A stretch of DNA of 64,000 nucleotides. Source: Siphonodentalium dalli (lineage: Eukaryota > Mollusca > Scaphopoda > Gadilida > Siphonodentaliidae). Below are positions 10,903-21,935 of this stretch, piece after piece. The position numbers and the translations under genes were made by a program. The DNA is taken from assembly GCA_032622095.1 (NCBI GenBank), contig CP136063.1, positions 27,034,987 to 27,098,986 of the forward strand, in the 5' to 3' direction. Positions within the stretch are counted from its first letter, which is position 1. Each line of letters opens with the position of its first letter. The notes below the pieces were generated by a model. The model did not search any database, was not told the origin of the DNA, and saw only the letters and a list, made by a program, of their open reading frames with translations.

Positions 10903-11357
10903 TGTGAGGTAATGACACATGTATATAGTAGGTACAAGTCTTTATTATGTTGTGAATAAGATATGCAGTGTGTACAAATATAATGATCAATAGTCGCCGC
11001 GAATTGGTGTCCCCGAATGGGTGATGCCTGGTGTGAATGATGCCTGGATATGATCTAGGTACGAGATGAGTCTAGTGAAAGCATGATGTGATGGGATGTA
11101 GTTGTTTCTTATATACTATTTGGGATGCATATTAGATGAGGTGTTTGGCAATACACATCGGGATTGGTTCTTCCGTTATGGTCATCTCCCTTGACCATAT
11201 TTGGGAGCCATCTTCATTGTGTGTATATCTTCGCTGAGAGTAAGACGTGTGAGGTTTCGAGAACCGAACACGAATATCTGAGTTTGGGGTTTTATATATT
11301 GGGACATTCGTATAGTTTGAATCAAGTTGTGAGATTATAATGGGTAGTTATCTCACA
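10903..11357 (-). repeat. 5' LTR (455 bp)
   Basis: The ends are a perfect inverted pair, TGTGAG at 10,903 and CTCACA at 11,352-11,357, giving the TG...CA form of an LTR. On the minus strand a TATA box (TATATAAAAC) lies near 11,291-11,300, and an AATAAA near 10,941-10,948 about 40 bases before the LTR end, a normal U3-R-U5 layout. No second copy exists in the window, so the LTR is identified from structure and position rather than from an LTR-LTR match. Confidence 0.75.
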
Positions 11358-11720
11358 TAACATAGAAATGGAGAATAATCTATTCAATGTAGTATTGTTT
11401 TTTACAAATAGTATAGCAAACGTCACAGCACACACCGTCATTCTTATATATTAATTAAATGCAGTGACTCTCGATGGCGAAATTGTTTTCGTTAGTTTAT
11501 CGCCTATAGATTCGTCCCGAATCGAGTAGTAAATATTTACAATTGAGCGTAGTTCTGACGATGTTTTCTATGGAGTGCTACGGCCAATTTTGTTCAAATG
11601 TTTGGCGATGTTAGTAGAATGTAATATTCCTTTAGTTGGCATAGCGCCTGCATACTAACTTATCAATTTCACACACCCGAACAAGTACATAATATGTGTT
11701 TAATTGAGCCTTTGAATAGA
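11358..11720 (+). repeat. Interspersed repeat hit by the LTR element; inverted relative at 21.59-21.94 kb
   Basis: From the base next to the LTR, this segment matches the reverse complement of about 21,590-21,935. Shared phrases include ATAGAAATGGAGAA, CGTTAGTTTATCGCC, AGTAGTAAATATTTA, CAATGTTTTCTATGGAG (G/A change in one copy), GTTGGCATA and GTACATAATATGT. The copies are clearly related but diverged, with small indels. The match begins at the LTR edge, so the LTR element interrupted this repeat. No coding potential is seen. Confidence 0.75.
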
Positions 11721-11979
11721 TCAACGCACCAAAGCCTCGTTTACCACGTTAGTGCCAGTGCTCAGTCATTGACCATTAAAATTCAATTGAAATTGTCTGC
11801 TATAAACCCGATATACCATCAGATTACAAGATTTGCCCATATGACGTTGTATACAAATGGGAGACGAAAACACTTCCAAAGATATACAATATTAATTGTT
11901 CCATATTCGCTGGTGAATATATATACATGTATAAATGGACATGGATCGCCCGAGCTTCCAAGTGTTGTTTACGCAATTT

Positions 11980-12650
11980 AGATCACTCAATCAATCAATC
12001 AAGTTTATTAGTACGTTACATGTACCATGTATGGTCAAATGTACATTAACATAGAATAACAGGACAAGAACATTGAATATGGAACAAAATAAGTAGCAAC
12101 AAATTCATAATACTGTTATTCTATGTTAATGTACATTTGACTGATAGGGCAGTGTTCCTTTTATGTTGTACTCGATTAACCAGTTCGTCACTAGCTTGAT
12201 TGCCAAACACCTTCCTTTTTCAGTCCACAGTGGACGAAATATGCCAGTGCCTGTAGAGTTGTTGGGTCTGTGCTTGTTAATATTCTATTGAATAACCTCT
12301 CGTTATGGGTGGTTAGGAGATCAGGTATTAGTTTCTCGTGAAATATGGCGCGCTCGTCGAACAGTGAGGTACAATGGAGGAGAAAGTGCTCCTCATTATC
12401 AATTTGGTTGCAGGTTTCACATATGCGATTATGCGGTCCGGTTCATCGAAATCGAAATAGCGTCCGCGCTCAATGCCCAGTGTGTGACAACTAATTCTGA
12501 ATTTCGTGAGGGATTTCCGTTGTTTGGGGGTGGAAATGATGTCAATATATTCTTCCAAAGAAGTGATTGTTTTGAACATTCTGTATGTTCTAAGCTTGTT
12601 GCGTGGGGGATCACGTCTGTTGCTATTTCTGGGGAGTTTGCTGCGAGTAT
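11980..12650 (-). mobile_element. 5'-truncated LINE: reverse-transcriptase C-terminus and 3' end
   Basis: On the minus strand the translation gives the usual C-terminal end of molluscan CR1/L2-like LINE proteins: NKLRTYRMFK, LTKFRISCHTLGIERGRY, then a Cys/His finger RICETCNQIDNEEHFLLHC, and NERLFNRILTSTDPTTLQAL with a stop near 12,195. The frame changes once around 12,440 (between the DEPDR and ICETC parts), so it is a pseudogene. The 3' non-coding part carries a 29 bp perfect hairpin (12,034-12,062 with 12,113-12,141), then AATAAA and a (TTGA)n tail at about 11,980-12,000. The LINE is cut off at its 5' side near 12,650. A relative on the plus strand is at 17,470-17,745. Confidence 0.85.
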
Positions 12651-12756
12651 TATCGTTAAATAGTTATGTCTTTATTGATTTATCAAAGAAGTCGTTGATG
12701 TTGTGATGTGGTGACAGAGATGTGATTAACTGTTGACAAGAAGGAGTATAAAATAG

Positions 12757-12975
12757 GTTGACAAATACACGAAATGTTTATATATCAGCTTCTTATTTTC
12801 TGAAAAATACTTGGCATGGTCACAGCAGTTTTACCTCTATTTTCAACGTTTTTCATATGAGTAAAATAAACGTGCATATTGATGTTGTTTGTATTGGGAC
12901 CCAAACACCGTGTTCAAAATTGATTTTTTGTTACTCCAGTGCGCCTTTCTGTGGCATAAAATGCCCGTAGAACAG
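12757..12975 (+). repeat. Dispersed repeat, copy A
   Basis: One of three same-strand copies (others at 18,022-18,218 and 18,628-18,915). Shared phrases are a TATATCAGCTTC-like start, CATGGTCACAGCAGTTTTAC and GGGACCCAAACACCGTGTT. The copies are diverged with indels. No coding capacity; class unknown. Confidence 0.6.
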
Positions 12976-14558
12976 TATTTCGAGTTTTTATCAACCTATA
13001 TCGATACCGGCACAACATTCAAAAGCGAATATGATTACATGCATTTTTAAGCGCGAACTACCATATGGCTTTAATTAATGTTATATAATACCCTAGATAG
13101 AAACTTTTGATAATCTACGGGGGATATCGCCTGCGATTAACTTATTACCGGACACTCAATTATATAGCACTCTAGTCGGAATATTCGATAATGACATCAC
13201 ACCGCGGGTAATGAGATATATCCATCTCACTCATGAAAACGGCGCCGATTCACAGGTGCAACAACCTGATGATTTGGCACAGAGCGCAGCGGGGGTCAAA
13301 TGTGTATCTCCTATATTCTGCCGATTTCTAGGTTTAGCTTTGTATGTGTTATACAAACTACATTTATATACGGTGTGACTAATTAGTGCCCGGGCAAGCC
13401 CGGGCACGCCCGGGCACGCCCGGGCAGGTCTTGGTGGTCTCATGGGCCCGCAGACAGTCTAATATGATGCCATATGGTAGTAGGATACAGAATAAGCATA
13501 TATTAGGAAAATTGACTTGCTGTGTCGTCCACCGGCGGGTTTATTAACCATTTAAATGCCGATATTGACTAAAAGAACCCGGGAGAGCCCAGACGGACGC
13601 ATAGACCCGACCATATTATATATTGATGACTAATGGTAGCGAGGCACTTACTAAAGGTATATATTGCAAATATTGACTCGCTATCTCGTTCGCGGCCGGC
13701 TTCATTAACCCCTTAAATGACGATATGCGCCAGAAGAACATGGCGCAAGCCCGGGCACGCCCGGGCAGGTCTTGGTGGTCTCATGGGCCCGCAGACAGTC
13801 TAATATGATGCCATGTGGTAGTAGGATACAGAATAAGCATATATTAGGACAATTGACTTGCTGTGTCGTCCACCGGCGGGTTTATTAACCATTTAAATGC
13901 CGATATTGACTAAAAGAACCCGGGAGAGCCCAGACGGACGGATAGACCCGACCATATTATATATTGATGACTAATGGTAGCGAGGCACTTACTAAAGGTA
14001 TATATTGCAAATATTGACTCGCTATCTCGTTCGCGGCCGGCTTCATTAACCCCTTAAATGACGATATGCGCCAGAAGAACACGCGCAAAAAGCCCGATCA
14101 CGAGAGAGCTCGGGGAAGTCCGGGTTGCACCATGGACCAGTGATCGGTATAGTGTGATGCCTTATGGCGGTAGGGTGGCTGGTATGAACATTTACTGCCG
14201 TTATATATCGTTCACGGCGGGTTCATTTATAATATTGGTGCCCACTCGATCAGGAATTGGCGGCATTTTTGGCCATCCTTTATACGTTCCTATATACAAC
14301 CGCATATTTTTTTGTGAAAAACTTAATTTAACCCCCAATGCAGTCGAAAAATTTGCTCACCGCCACGTAACACGTCCAACAGTATGTATATAAAAAAAGA
14401 ATTACTCGTTAAATTTAAAGCATGCAGTTCACAGTTGAAAAAATTGTGAACCGCCGTCATACAATCGCTCTTAGATGGTCATTCTGATGTTTTTTATTAT
14501 TATTTACAAGGACTGGCCCTGCGAATTTGAACTTGTCGGTCGATATATTTTTGAATCC

Positions 14559-15075
14559 CTGACATTTCTGCACGGGACATGACCCACTTTCAAAAGCGGA
14601 CATTTCTCCACCCGGACAGTTACCCACCCAGACATTTACCCACTAAGACATTTACCCACCGGACATTTCCCCGCCCTGCTAATAAAATATTTTATGCTAC
14701 ATCCTTTATCGCAGACATCAAAGGATGTTTTGAGTGGTCAGTGAAGCCTGGACATTGAGGCCATCTCATGTCATGTCAACTCAACCGATGTAATGTTTTG
14801 AAAAACATTTATCAGTTATCATAGAATCATATTTTCACTTTCAATCATGGAATTGATTAAGAACAATCGTGGTGGTGACACATTATGTGTCGACGGTCAT
14901 GCTTATTTCAAAAATAAAGTCAACAATTCGGGTGGGGAAAAGTCCGGTGGGTAAATGTCCGCATTGAGTAAGTGGGGAAATGTCCGGTTGGTAAATATCC
15001 GATTGGGTAAATGCCCCTTTGCCACTTTCTGAGAGGTTGGGGAAATGTCCGGTGGGGAAATGTCCGATTACCATA
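14559..15075. mobile_element. Nested MITE-like repeat with GGACATTT(A/C)CCC subrepeats
   Basis: The left end (14,559-14,675) has several GACATTTACCCAC-like units and the right end (14,929-15,072) has their reverse complement (GGGGAAATGTCCG, GGGTAAATGTCCG) several times. The two ends can fold on each other around about 250 bp of AT-rich DNA. There is no coding region. It sits inside the foldback element and so inserted later, or is part of its core. Confidence 0.7.
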
Positions 15076-15339
15076 TTTTGTTTTAGAATATATTATTTGC
15101 CTATTGATTGAATTTGGTTCCAGGGAAGTTTGAAAGCAGAATACTTTGCGAATAATGTTAGAGAATATAACTGAATTGCTCTGTGTTATTTTTTGACTGA
15201 TTATATGCATGAAGCCAACATAGATTATAGAGGATTATGAATATCAATTAAAACACTATAATCTCGATTTACATTCTGGGAAGGGTATCAAACGGATTAT
15301 AAGATTAGATACCCGTGCGCGGATTCGAGATTGTGATAT

Positions 15340-16260
15340 CATTGCACCCTGGGATTTTACTCCTTGATTGTTATTGGGTAGAACTATGCAAACAGTTTGA
15401 AAAAGTTTTGAATTATATATCTATTCACGTGTATGTATATATTATACTTTCAATTGTGCTATTAGTAGGTATGATTGTTATATATCTTGTGGTTCTCATA
15501 TTTGTTTTGCTTGTTATTATTATTCATAAATTGTTTCATGAACATTCCTGGAAATCATATATGCACGAACTGTGAGAAACAAATTAGTTAGAAATCAATC
15601 ACTCTTGAAGTTTAACATATGAACATTCCGCCAATCACCCAATTGTTACTAACTAGTTTTAGCATCCTTTGTTAACTGTAAACATTTGAAAATGTCCGAT
15701 AAATCTTTCGAAAATACACATATATATGGAAGTTCGAGTGATTAGATTTCCAGGAAATGTTCTAAACAATTTGACAAAATTATATTCATTTGCCCTATAT
15801 TGCAAACACGTGTATATATGTGTGTCTTATATAGTACTGTTGGTGGACATTTTTCGTTTCAGCTGTTGTGAGTTTTCCCCATAAATGCTTTTATACTATC
15901 ATGTACATATTGTTTCCCGAACATTCCTGGAAATTATACGCGTATACACAAATATTCTGTTTATTCGAGAATTTAGAAATTTTAACTGATCTATACACAG
16001 AACAACTTATTTGAAGATAGCTATTCTGTTTTTCTCGGACAAAATGTCCTGCAATTTTAAGTTCTATAACTTACCAAAAGGGAAAATATAGAGATTAATG
16101 GAATATAAATTATGCATGACGCATAGTTTCATTTCTGAAATTGAAATGACAATTATTTGGATGGAGTTTTGTTATCGTACTTCTGTCTCCATTATAGTAA
16201 TATCATTCAAGCGATTCTATTTCCGGGAAATGTTGTGCACAGTATGATTTTTACTTGCAA
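15340..16260 (+). repeat. Degenerate internal repeat of about 370 bp, two to three copies
   Basis: Similar phrases recur in order: CACGTGTATATAT or CACGTGTATGTATAT, then TGTTTC(A/C)(T/C)GAACATTCCTGG followed by AAAT(C/T)ATA, at about 15,400-15,560 and again at about 15,770-15,950, with a weak third start near 16,210. A hydrophobic plus-strand frame at 15,315-15,575 is a product of AT-rich sequence and I do not call it a gene. Confidence 0.4.
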
Positions 16261-17469
16261 ATATATTTATGTATAAAATGTTTCAAGGTGATGTGATATA
16301 TATATATATATATATTTTTTTTGTATTTACTGATAGTGCCGTTTAGATGAAATAAAGTTTATAAGTTCTCTAAAACCTTATTATTTATTCCCGTAGTTCA
16401 CCCCGTGTACGTGGTATATCGCCAAACCCGAAGGTATCACCGAACCCGAGAAGTCTCCAGGGTTCTTCTAGTTAATATCGGCATTTAAATGGTTAATTAA
16501 CCCGCCGGTGGACGGCACAGCAATTCAATTTTCATAATCTATGCTTATTCTGTATATATCCTACTACCATACGACATCATATTAGACTGTCCGCGGGCCC
16601 ATGAGGCCATCAGGGCCTGCCCGGACTTGCCCGGGCTTTCCCGTGCTCTCTTGGTGCAGATCGTCATTTAAGGGATTAATAAAGCCGGCCGCGAACGAAA
16701 TAGCGAGTCAATATTTGCAATATACCTTTAGTAAGTGCCTCGATCCCATTATTCATCAATATATAATATGATCGGGTCGCTGTGTCAGTCGAGGCTCTCC
16801 CGGGTTCTTTAAGTTAATATCGGCATTAAAGTGTTAATAAACCCGCCGGTTGATGACACAGCAAGTAAAATTTGCATGCTTATTCAGAATCCTACTACCG
16901 TACGGAATCATATTAGACTGTCCGCGGGTTCAGGAGGCAGCCAGGGCCTGTCCGGGCTTGCCCGGGCTTGCCGCGTTCTTCTGACGCATATCGTTATTTA
17001 AGGGGTTAATGAAGCCGGCGGCGAACGAGATAGCGAGTCAATATTTGCAATATACCTTTAGTAAGTGCCTCGCTACCATTAGTCATCAATATATAATATT
17101 ATCAGGTTTCTGTGTCCGTCCGGTCTCTCCCGGGTTCTTTTAGTTAATATCGATATTTAGAGGGTTAATAAACCCGCCGGTGGACGACAATGGAAGTGGG
17201 CACTAATTAGTCACACCCTTTATATATGTGTATTTCCTGTTTATATGTTTATATGTTCATATGTTTAATTCACATATCATGTTTATGTAATGTACTATAT
17301 GTGTTTTATATGTGCTCATGTGTTATGTGACAATGTGGTCACGAATGACATATTATCATTAAAGACATTAAAGACTCGGATGATGACACCACACAGTTTG
17401 GGATGCCGTTTATCCATCGTTCGCAGGAAAAAGACTTCGCTACAACATACGGATACGTTAATGAATGGG

Positions 17470-17745
17470 TTCCAGATTCTTTCCGGCAATTACTATTTGA
17501 CATATTTCAACATACTAAGCGGACGGTACTTTGACCTCGACTTTTTTGATACACTGTATTTCTCTGTCAGACGAGCGCGCCCTATTTTACGAGAACATAT
17601 CATGTTAAACATCCCCAATGAGAGATTATTTAAACAAATAATGACCAGGACAGACTCAAAAACTATACGTGCTCTGGCACACTTCGTCCACCGTGGATTG
17701 AAAACGAAAGTGCTTTGGGTAAATGCGCCGAGATATTATTAATGT
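17470..17745 (+). mobile_element. LINE fragment: last part of a reverse-transcriptase protein, plus strand
   Basis: The translation ends RARPILREHIMLNIPN, ERLFKQIMTRTDSKTIRALA, HFVHRGLKTKVLWVN and a TAA at about 17,742. This matches the LINE C-terminus at 12.2-12.3 kb (NERLFNRILTSTDPTTLQAL, FVHCGLKKEGVW) but on the opposite strand. The cysteine finger that precedes this block in the other copy is not recognisable here. It starts about 250 bp right of the foldback element. Clearly a truncated, dead copy. Confidence 0.75.
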
Positions 17746-18021
17746 CGAGTGAAAAATAAGTGTCAAGTAGATAATTCAATATAAACATATAACAGTGCAA
17801 AATAAGTGCCAAGATTGGTACAGCACATACAACGTACAAACGTGTCACGCAGATACAGCACTATATATATATACACATAAGTGCAAAATATGTGTCAAGA
17901 AGGTAAGTAATATAAACATAGTATGTCCTAAATACACATATGATAATACATCGTCGTACATCGTCGCTCACTCGAGCTTCAGAACTTTGTCTGCGTAATT
18001 TGGAATGAGGTACACGATATA

Positions 18022-18218
18022 TTGACAAATAAAACGAACCATTGATATACCGGCTTCATATGCTTGCTCAGAAAAATAATATCCATGGTCACAGCCATTT
18101 GATAAACGTTTTCATTTTAATAAACGCTCTTTCTTATGAACAAACACCGCGTGTTAAACGTTAAATTTTGTATGAATTAAATGCTTCTTCCTGACACATA
18201 TAATGCCCACGGAAAGGT
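18022..18218 (+). repeat. Dispersed repeat, copy B
   Basis: Same family as 12,757-12,975: GATATACCGGCTTC, CCATGGTCACAGCCATTT, AACACCGCGTGTTAAA, ATAATGCCCACGG in the same order. The most diverged of the three copies. Confidence 0.5.
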
Positions 18219-18439
18219 TGTTCGTGTAAGTACAAACCAGTTTGTTATCGGTAACAATTAAAAAGTGATTATTTATTAGATGTATTTATGAGTACAAACC
18301 GCCATGTGTCTTGAGATAAAAACAATATGTATATTTTATTTAAAACACTTTTTTTTTTTTTTAAATTGAGCTCTGCTCCATTCACTTATTATTTATTTTA
18401 TAATTTGTTAATTAAATCTAACACCGTGATAACATCCGA

Positions 18440-18530
18440 TAGGGTACCCCGAGTCACCACACCAAATGTAATTGAAATCGGTATAGGGAGAAAATCCGGG
18501 CAGATAGACAGATAGATAGACAAACTTTCA
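18440..18530 (+). repeat. Tail of an invertebrate interspersed repeat (GACAGA)n
   Basis: AATTGAAATCGG, then AGAAAATCCGG, then a GACAGATAGATAGACAAAC run is a tail pattern I know from many invertebrate repeats. I cannot assign it to a class. Confidence 0.4.
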
Positions 18531-18627
18531 CATTGAAGTTATACTCTTATATATATCTAGACCAAGAGAGATTCATTAAAATGTGTATATTATGTATTTA
18601 GTCTGGCCATCGTTTTTATAGTGTGTT

Positions 18628-18915
18628 GATATGCCAGCTTCGTGATCTATGGCAATATATGCCATGGCTACAGCAGTTTTACAGCTATGTTCTACTTTTC
18701 ACATACATAAAAGTGAATAAAACACGCTCTTCGTGTCTACGATATCTAGAATAGACTAATACTGAACGCTCTTTTCTAAACCACCTCGTGGAATTTTCTG
18801 TTTTTGTTTGGGACCCAAACACCGTGTTTAAAGTTGTATTTTACAGTACATCAAAATGTCTTTTTTTGGGAACACAGCATGCTCATTTGACGGCAGAGTA
18901 TACATGTATGTATCG
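18628..18915 (+). repeat. Dispersed repeat, copy C
   Basis: Same family as 12,757-12,975: ATGCCAGCTTC, CCATGGCTACAGCAGTTTTA and GGGACCCAAACACCGTGTTT in the same order, with about 70 bp extra in the middle. Confidence 0.55.
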
Positions 18916-19993
18916 ACCTATTTCGGTACCGGTAAAATTTCGAAAATGAACATTATTAGCTGTATTTTGAATCACAAACCGCCATGTGCCGTTAAGTAAC
19001 ATCACTTATCTAATCAAAGCACGTACCAAATTGTCATATGCTGACCTAACAGAACTGACAAATTACTTTGAATTACGATTGGGGCCGCCATGTGGCTTTG
19101 ATGCCATGATATCACGCGCCCACACGGAATATATAATTTGATTTGGGGTAATTGATTTGATGTTACACAACCAAGAGCCGTTCGTTGGTTATGGATACGT
19201 CCATTTTAAAGTTTGTTACAAAACTCACGCTGATGTTCAACTCCGATACACGGAGTATCTTAGACACATTTTATTGCTGTATACACACGAGTACATATAC
19301 CAATTTTGGATGTCGACCACACTTACGCTATGCGGATATTGTTTGTCCCTGGTACATTGTGCCTGCTTTTAGTCAAAGAAAGGTAAACTTATTGGACATG
19401 TAAACTTATTGGTTGCTTATCGGTACTTGTCCCCATTATTGAAATCTAAGTTGGTCGATTTATGGTCGCTGGTCGGGATCTGGTTTCACGCCTTTATCTG
19501 AATTTAAGGAGGAGTAAATTTATAATCTGCTCTAACGTTTTGTAGTTTGCAGGGTCCCCGCTGGACCAAAATTTACTTTGCCATATAATTCGCCAAATTA
19601 AATTTTTGTTTGCCAAATTATTTCAAAATTTGCCAAATACTATCCTTGGAAGTATCATTTTCTGCAACTTTGAGTCTTATGCTCTGACACTTGCGGTTTG
19701 AACAACTTTTGATATCGATAGAAAAGCGAGTAGTTAATAATTATATTCGCATCTCTACTTTATCACCAGATAATACACAGATAATCAAACAATAAACACG
19801 ATAGAAGGGTTGCCTTATCAGAAGGGCGCATCACAAGAGGATTTGCTATGTTTGTGTGTTTGTTAGGGTTTATCGTCGTTCTATCCGCTAGGCCACACAC
19901 GACGTTGTCAATTTACGGGTAGAGGAAAGGCCACGCAGAGGCTTAATTTCCACCGGGAAATCGTTCCACTGCGTGTAGAAACCACCGACCCCG
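18916..19993. other. Stretch without a recognisable gene; possible SINE-like piece at 19,800-19,990
   Basis: No gene is supported. A run of GCCAAATT-like words lies at 19,580-19,640. On the minus strand near 19,880-19,900 TGGCCTAGCGGATAG resembles a tRNA A box, which would fit a tRNA-derived SINE, but I found no B box, so this stays a suspicion. Confidence 0.3.
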
Positions 19994-21011
19994 GAATTTG
20001 CGGATGTGTTATTTAAGCAATACAAACGGTATACGTCCATACGCTGGCAATATTGCACCGTAAACTGCATAAATGCCAGAACGGATTATGTTCTGTCAGT
20101 TGTCAACAAATCATCGTCAGTAGTGATCATATACGATGGCGTTTTGTTGTTGTTTTTTGCGTGCATATGTTCTACATTATGCATGTCACTATATGTTATA
20201 TGTTATATATTTTCCTTGTACCATCTAAAAATGGCTTGAAACAAACAATTAATCGATAAAAAATCGGAGGTATTGTGTTCCCGCCAAGAGTGCATAGTCC
20301 AGCCATTGTTCATACCTAAAGATCGAAAGAAATTAACGCGGTCATAATTATTACATATACTGCAATTATAATACCATCACAACACAACCATCAGTGGGCT
20401 GCAGAACGAAAAATATGTATAAAAGTTGAAATATCAGACTTACAAATTATCTTTTAAATTTCATTTATTGGTGATATAGCTTGTCACAAACCAAAAATCA
20501 ACATTGTTGACATAATAATGTAAAGGACAATAACCGAAATTGAAATTCCCAACTACACCGTTTACCGGTGACGCGCAGTTCTTTAATTACCGTGCACACG
20601 CCTACATAACCATAACTATACAGATATATGTACATAATACAATATGTTTATATTATAAATTCCAGTATTACGTTATTAGCACATCAACTTGAGGTTATGC
20701 CATTGATAAATTAGTTATTCTATTGACAATGGGGATTTAATTCATCTTGCGACTTTATCGTTTTAGGTGCATGGTCGAACAATAATACAATGTCATATAG
20801 CTTCGAACCGCGCGAGTAAGTCGGGTTTAATGATCCGAATTCGTCTTTTAAAAACCCAGGTGTACGTAAGCCAATGTTTTCCTTGCCACTCCTCTGTCAT
20901 TCAGCCTGTGTCAGGTCTGCTCATATTTCGTGCTGTGTGTGGACGTACGAGTTTCTGCCACGAAACATCGGTAATTCTTTAAATCGTCTATTTCCATATA
21001 AACAATATAGG
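19994..21011 (+). repeat. 1,018 bp duplicated segment, copy 1
   Basis: Matches 22,730-23,747 base for base at a constant offset of 2,736, so there are no net indels, and I count only about three or four substitutions. No terminal repeats or target-site duplications are visible at the edges. Short frames inside (for example 20,006-20,239) are not recognisable proteins. A homopolymer C run follows at about 21,037-21,055. Confidence 0.95.
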
Positions 21012-21315
21012 CTCATATATAGCGCACAAAGGGGCCACACCCCCCCCCCCCCCCCACCGCCGCTGAATAAATGCTCCCATATGGAGTCTATTTCAGTTAG
21101 TATATACATTAATAAAATAACATGTGAATTTTGTTGAGTTCCAAATGTACATGCATATATATGGGGTAGTGTGGGGTACAAAATACAGTTTTAGTTCAAT
21201 AAAGTGTTCCCACGCGCCTCCGGCGAAAACGAAGTATGACCAATCCATTGATAATACCGAAATGGTAACGTGTTCATGGCCGCGGAGACCAGAAACGAAC
21301 AACATTTAATATAAG

Positions 21316-21500
21316 CTGAACTTTAATTAGACCATTGGAAACATTTGGTGGGTGAATTATATGTGTGTCCGAGTTATGGAGGCACGGACTCAGTAAGACT
21401 AGTGTATTCATTGTTTCAAATTTGCTTAACTTCACATGCGATATCCAATGATTTGTAATTTAATTAGACCATTGGAAACATTTGGTGGGTGAAATTATGT
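21316..21500 (+). repeat. Direct repeat of about 33 bp, 134 bp apart
   Basis: The phrase TTAATTAGACCATTGGAAAC with the following ATTTGGTGGGTGAA occurs at about 21,322-21,355 and again at about 21,458-21,492. The DNA between is unique in this window. Confidence 0.85.
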
Positions 21501-21589
21501 TGTATTCTATTTAATTCTATTTGCTTTTCTGTATTAAAACAAATATTCCTTAGACTGAGCATTAACTATAGTTTAAAGAACGACCTTTA

Positions 21590-21935
21590 AATACATATTA
21601 TGTACTTAAAAACTGAAACGTGAAACTGATAAGTTAGCATTCATGTGTTATGCCAACTGGAAGGATGTAGCTATTCTGCTAACATAACCGAAAATTCAAG
21701 CAAATCAACCGTACCGCTCCATAGAAAACATTGTCTGAACTACGCTAAATTATAAATATTTACTACTAGATTCGGGACACATCTATCGGCGATAAACTAA
21801 CGAAAATGAGTTTGTCGTCGACAGTGACTACATTTAATTAATATATAAGAATGACTATATGTGTTGTCAATATACATATAATATTTGTAAACATAACTAC
21901 TTTGAACAAGATTGTTCTCCATTTCTATTTTATCA
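21590..21935 (-). repeat. Inverted relative of the repeat at 11,358-11,720
   Basis: The reverse complement matches 11,358-11,720 in order and continues for some bases past the point where the LTR element interrupts the other copy. It preserves an uninterrupted version of that insertion site. No coding region. Confidence 0.75.

Larger units (their letters stand above)
3785..11357 (-). mobile_element. Ty3/Gypsy-type LTR retrotransposon (core and 5' LTR)
   Basis: On the minus strand the order is LTR (11,357-10,903), candidate primer site, leader with tandem repeats, a small upstream ORF, gag (9,545-8,529) and pol (8,532-3,785) in the order protease, reverse transcriptase, RNase H, integrase. 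This order defines Ty3/Gypsy. The coding strand is A/C-rich and the bias continues to position 1, so the element probably extends past the left edge, making it more than 11 kb, with the 3' LTR outside the window. It looks fairly young: gag is open and pol is nearly whole with about one break. It inserted into an older repeat whose inverted relative is at about 21.59-21.94 kb. Confidence 0.9.
13363..17226. mobile_element. Foldback DNA element with 8 bp target-site duplication
   Basis: The element runs 13,371-17,218 and is flanked by TTTATATA on both sides (13,363-13,370 and 17,219-17,226). Its ends read GGTGTGACTAATTAGTGCCC and the inverse. Each arm is built from tandem units of about 350-360 bp: two at about 13,385-14,090 on one strand and two at about 16,440-17,195 on the other, sharing TCGTTCGCGGCCGGCTTCAT and GGCGGGTTTATTAACC. 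The middle (14,100-16,440) has no recognisable transposase; it holds a smaller nested repeat and a degenerate internal repeat. An 8 bp duplication is what hAT-type enzymes leave, so a hAT-mobilised non-autonomous element is plausible, but that is inference. Confidence 0.8.

Noticed and set aside
15315-15575. Small hydrophobic membrane protein on the plus strand
   Set aside because: I, V and L richness follows from AT-rich repeat sequence; the frame is not kept in the related repeat copy at 15.7-16.0 kb.
19880-19905. A tRNA gene or clear SINE head on the minus strand
   Set aside because: Only an A-box-like TGGCCTAGCGGATAG is present; no B box or cloverleaf could be drawn.
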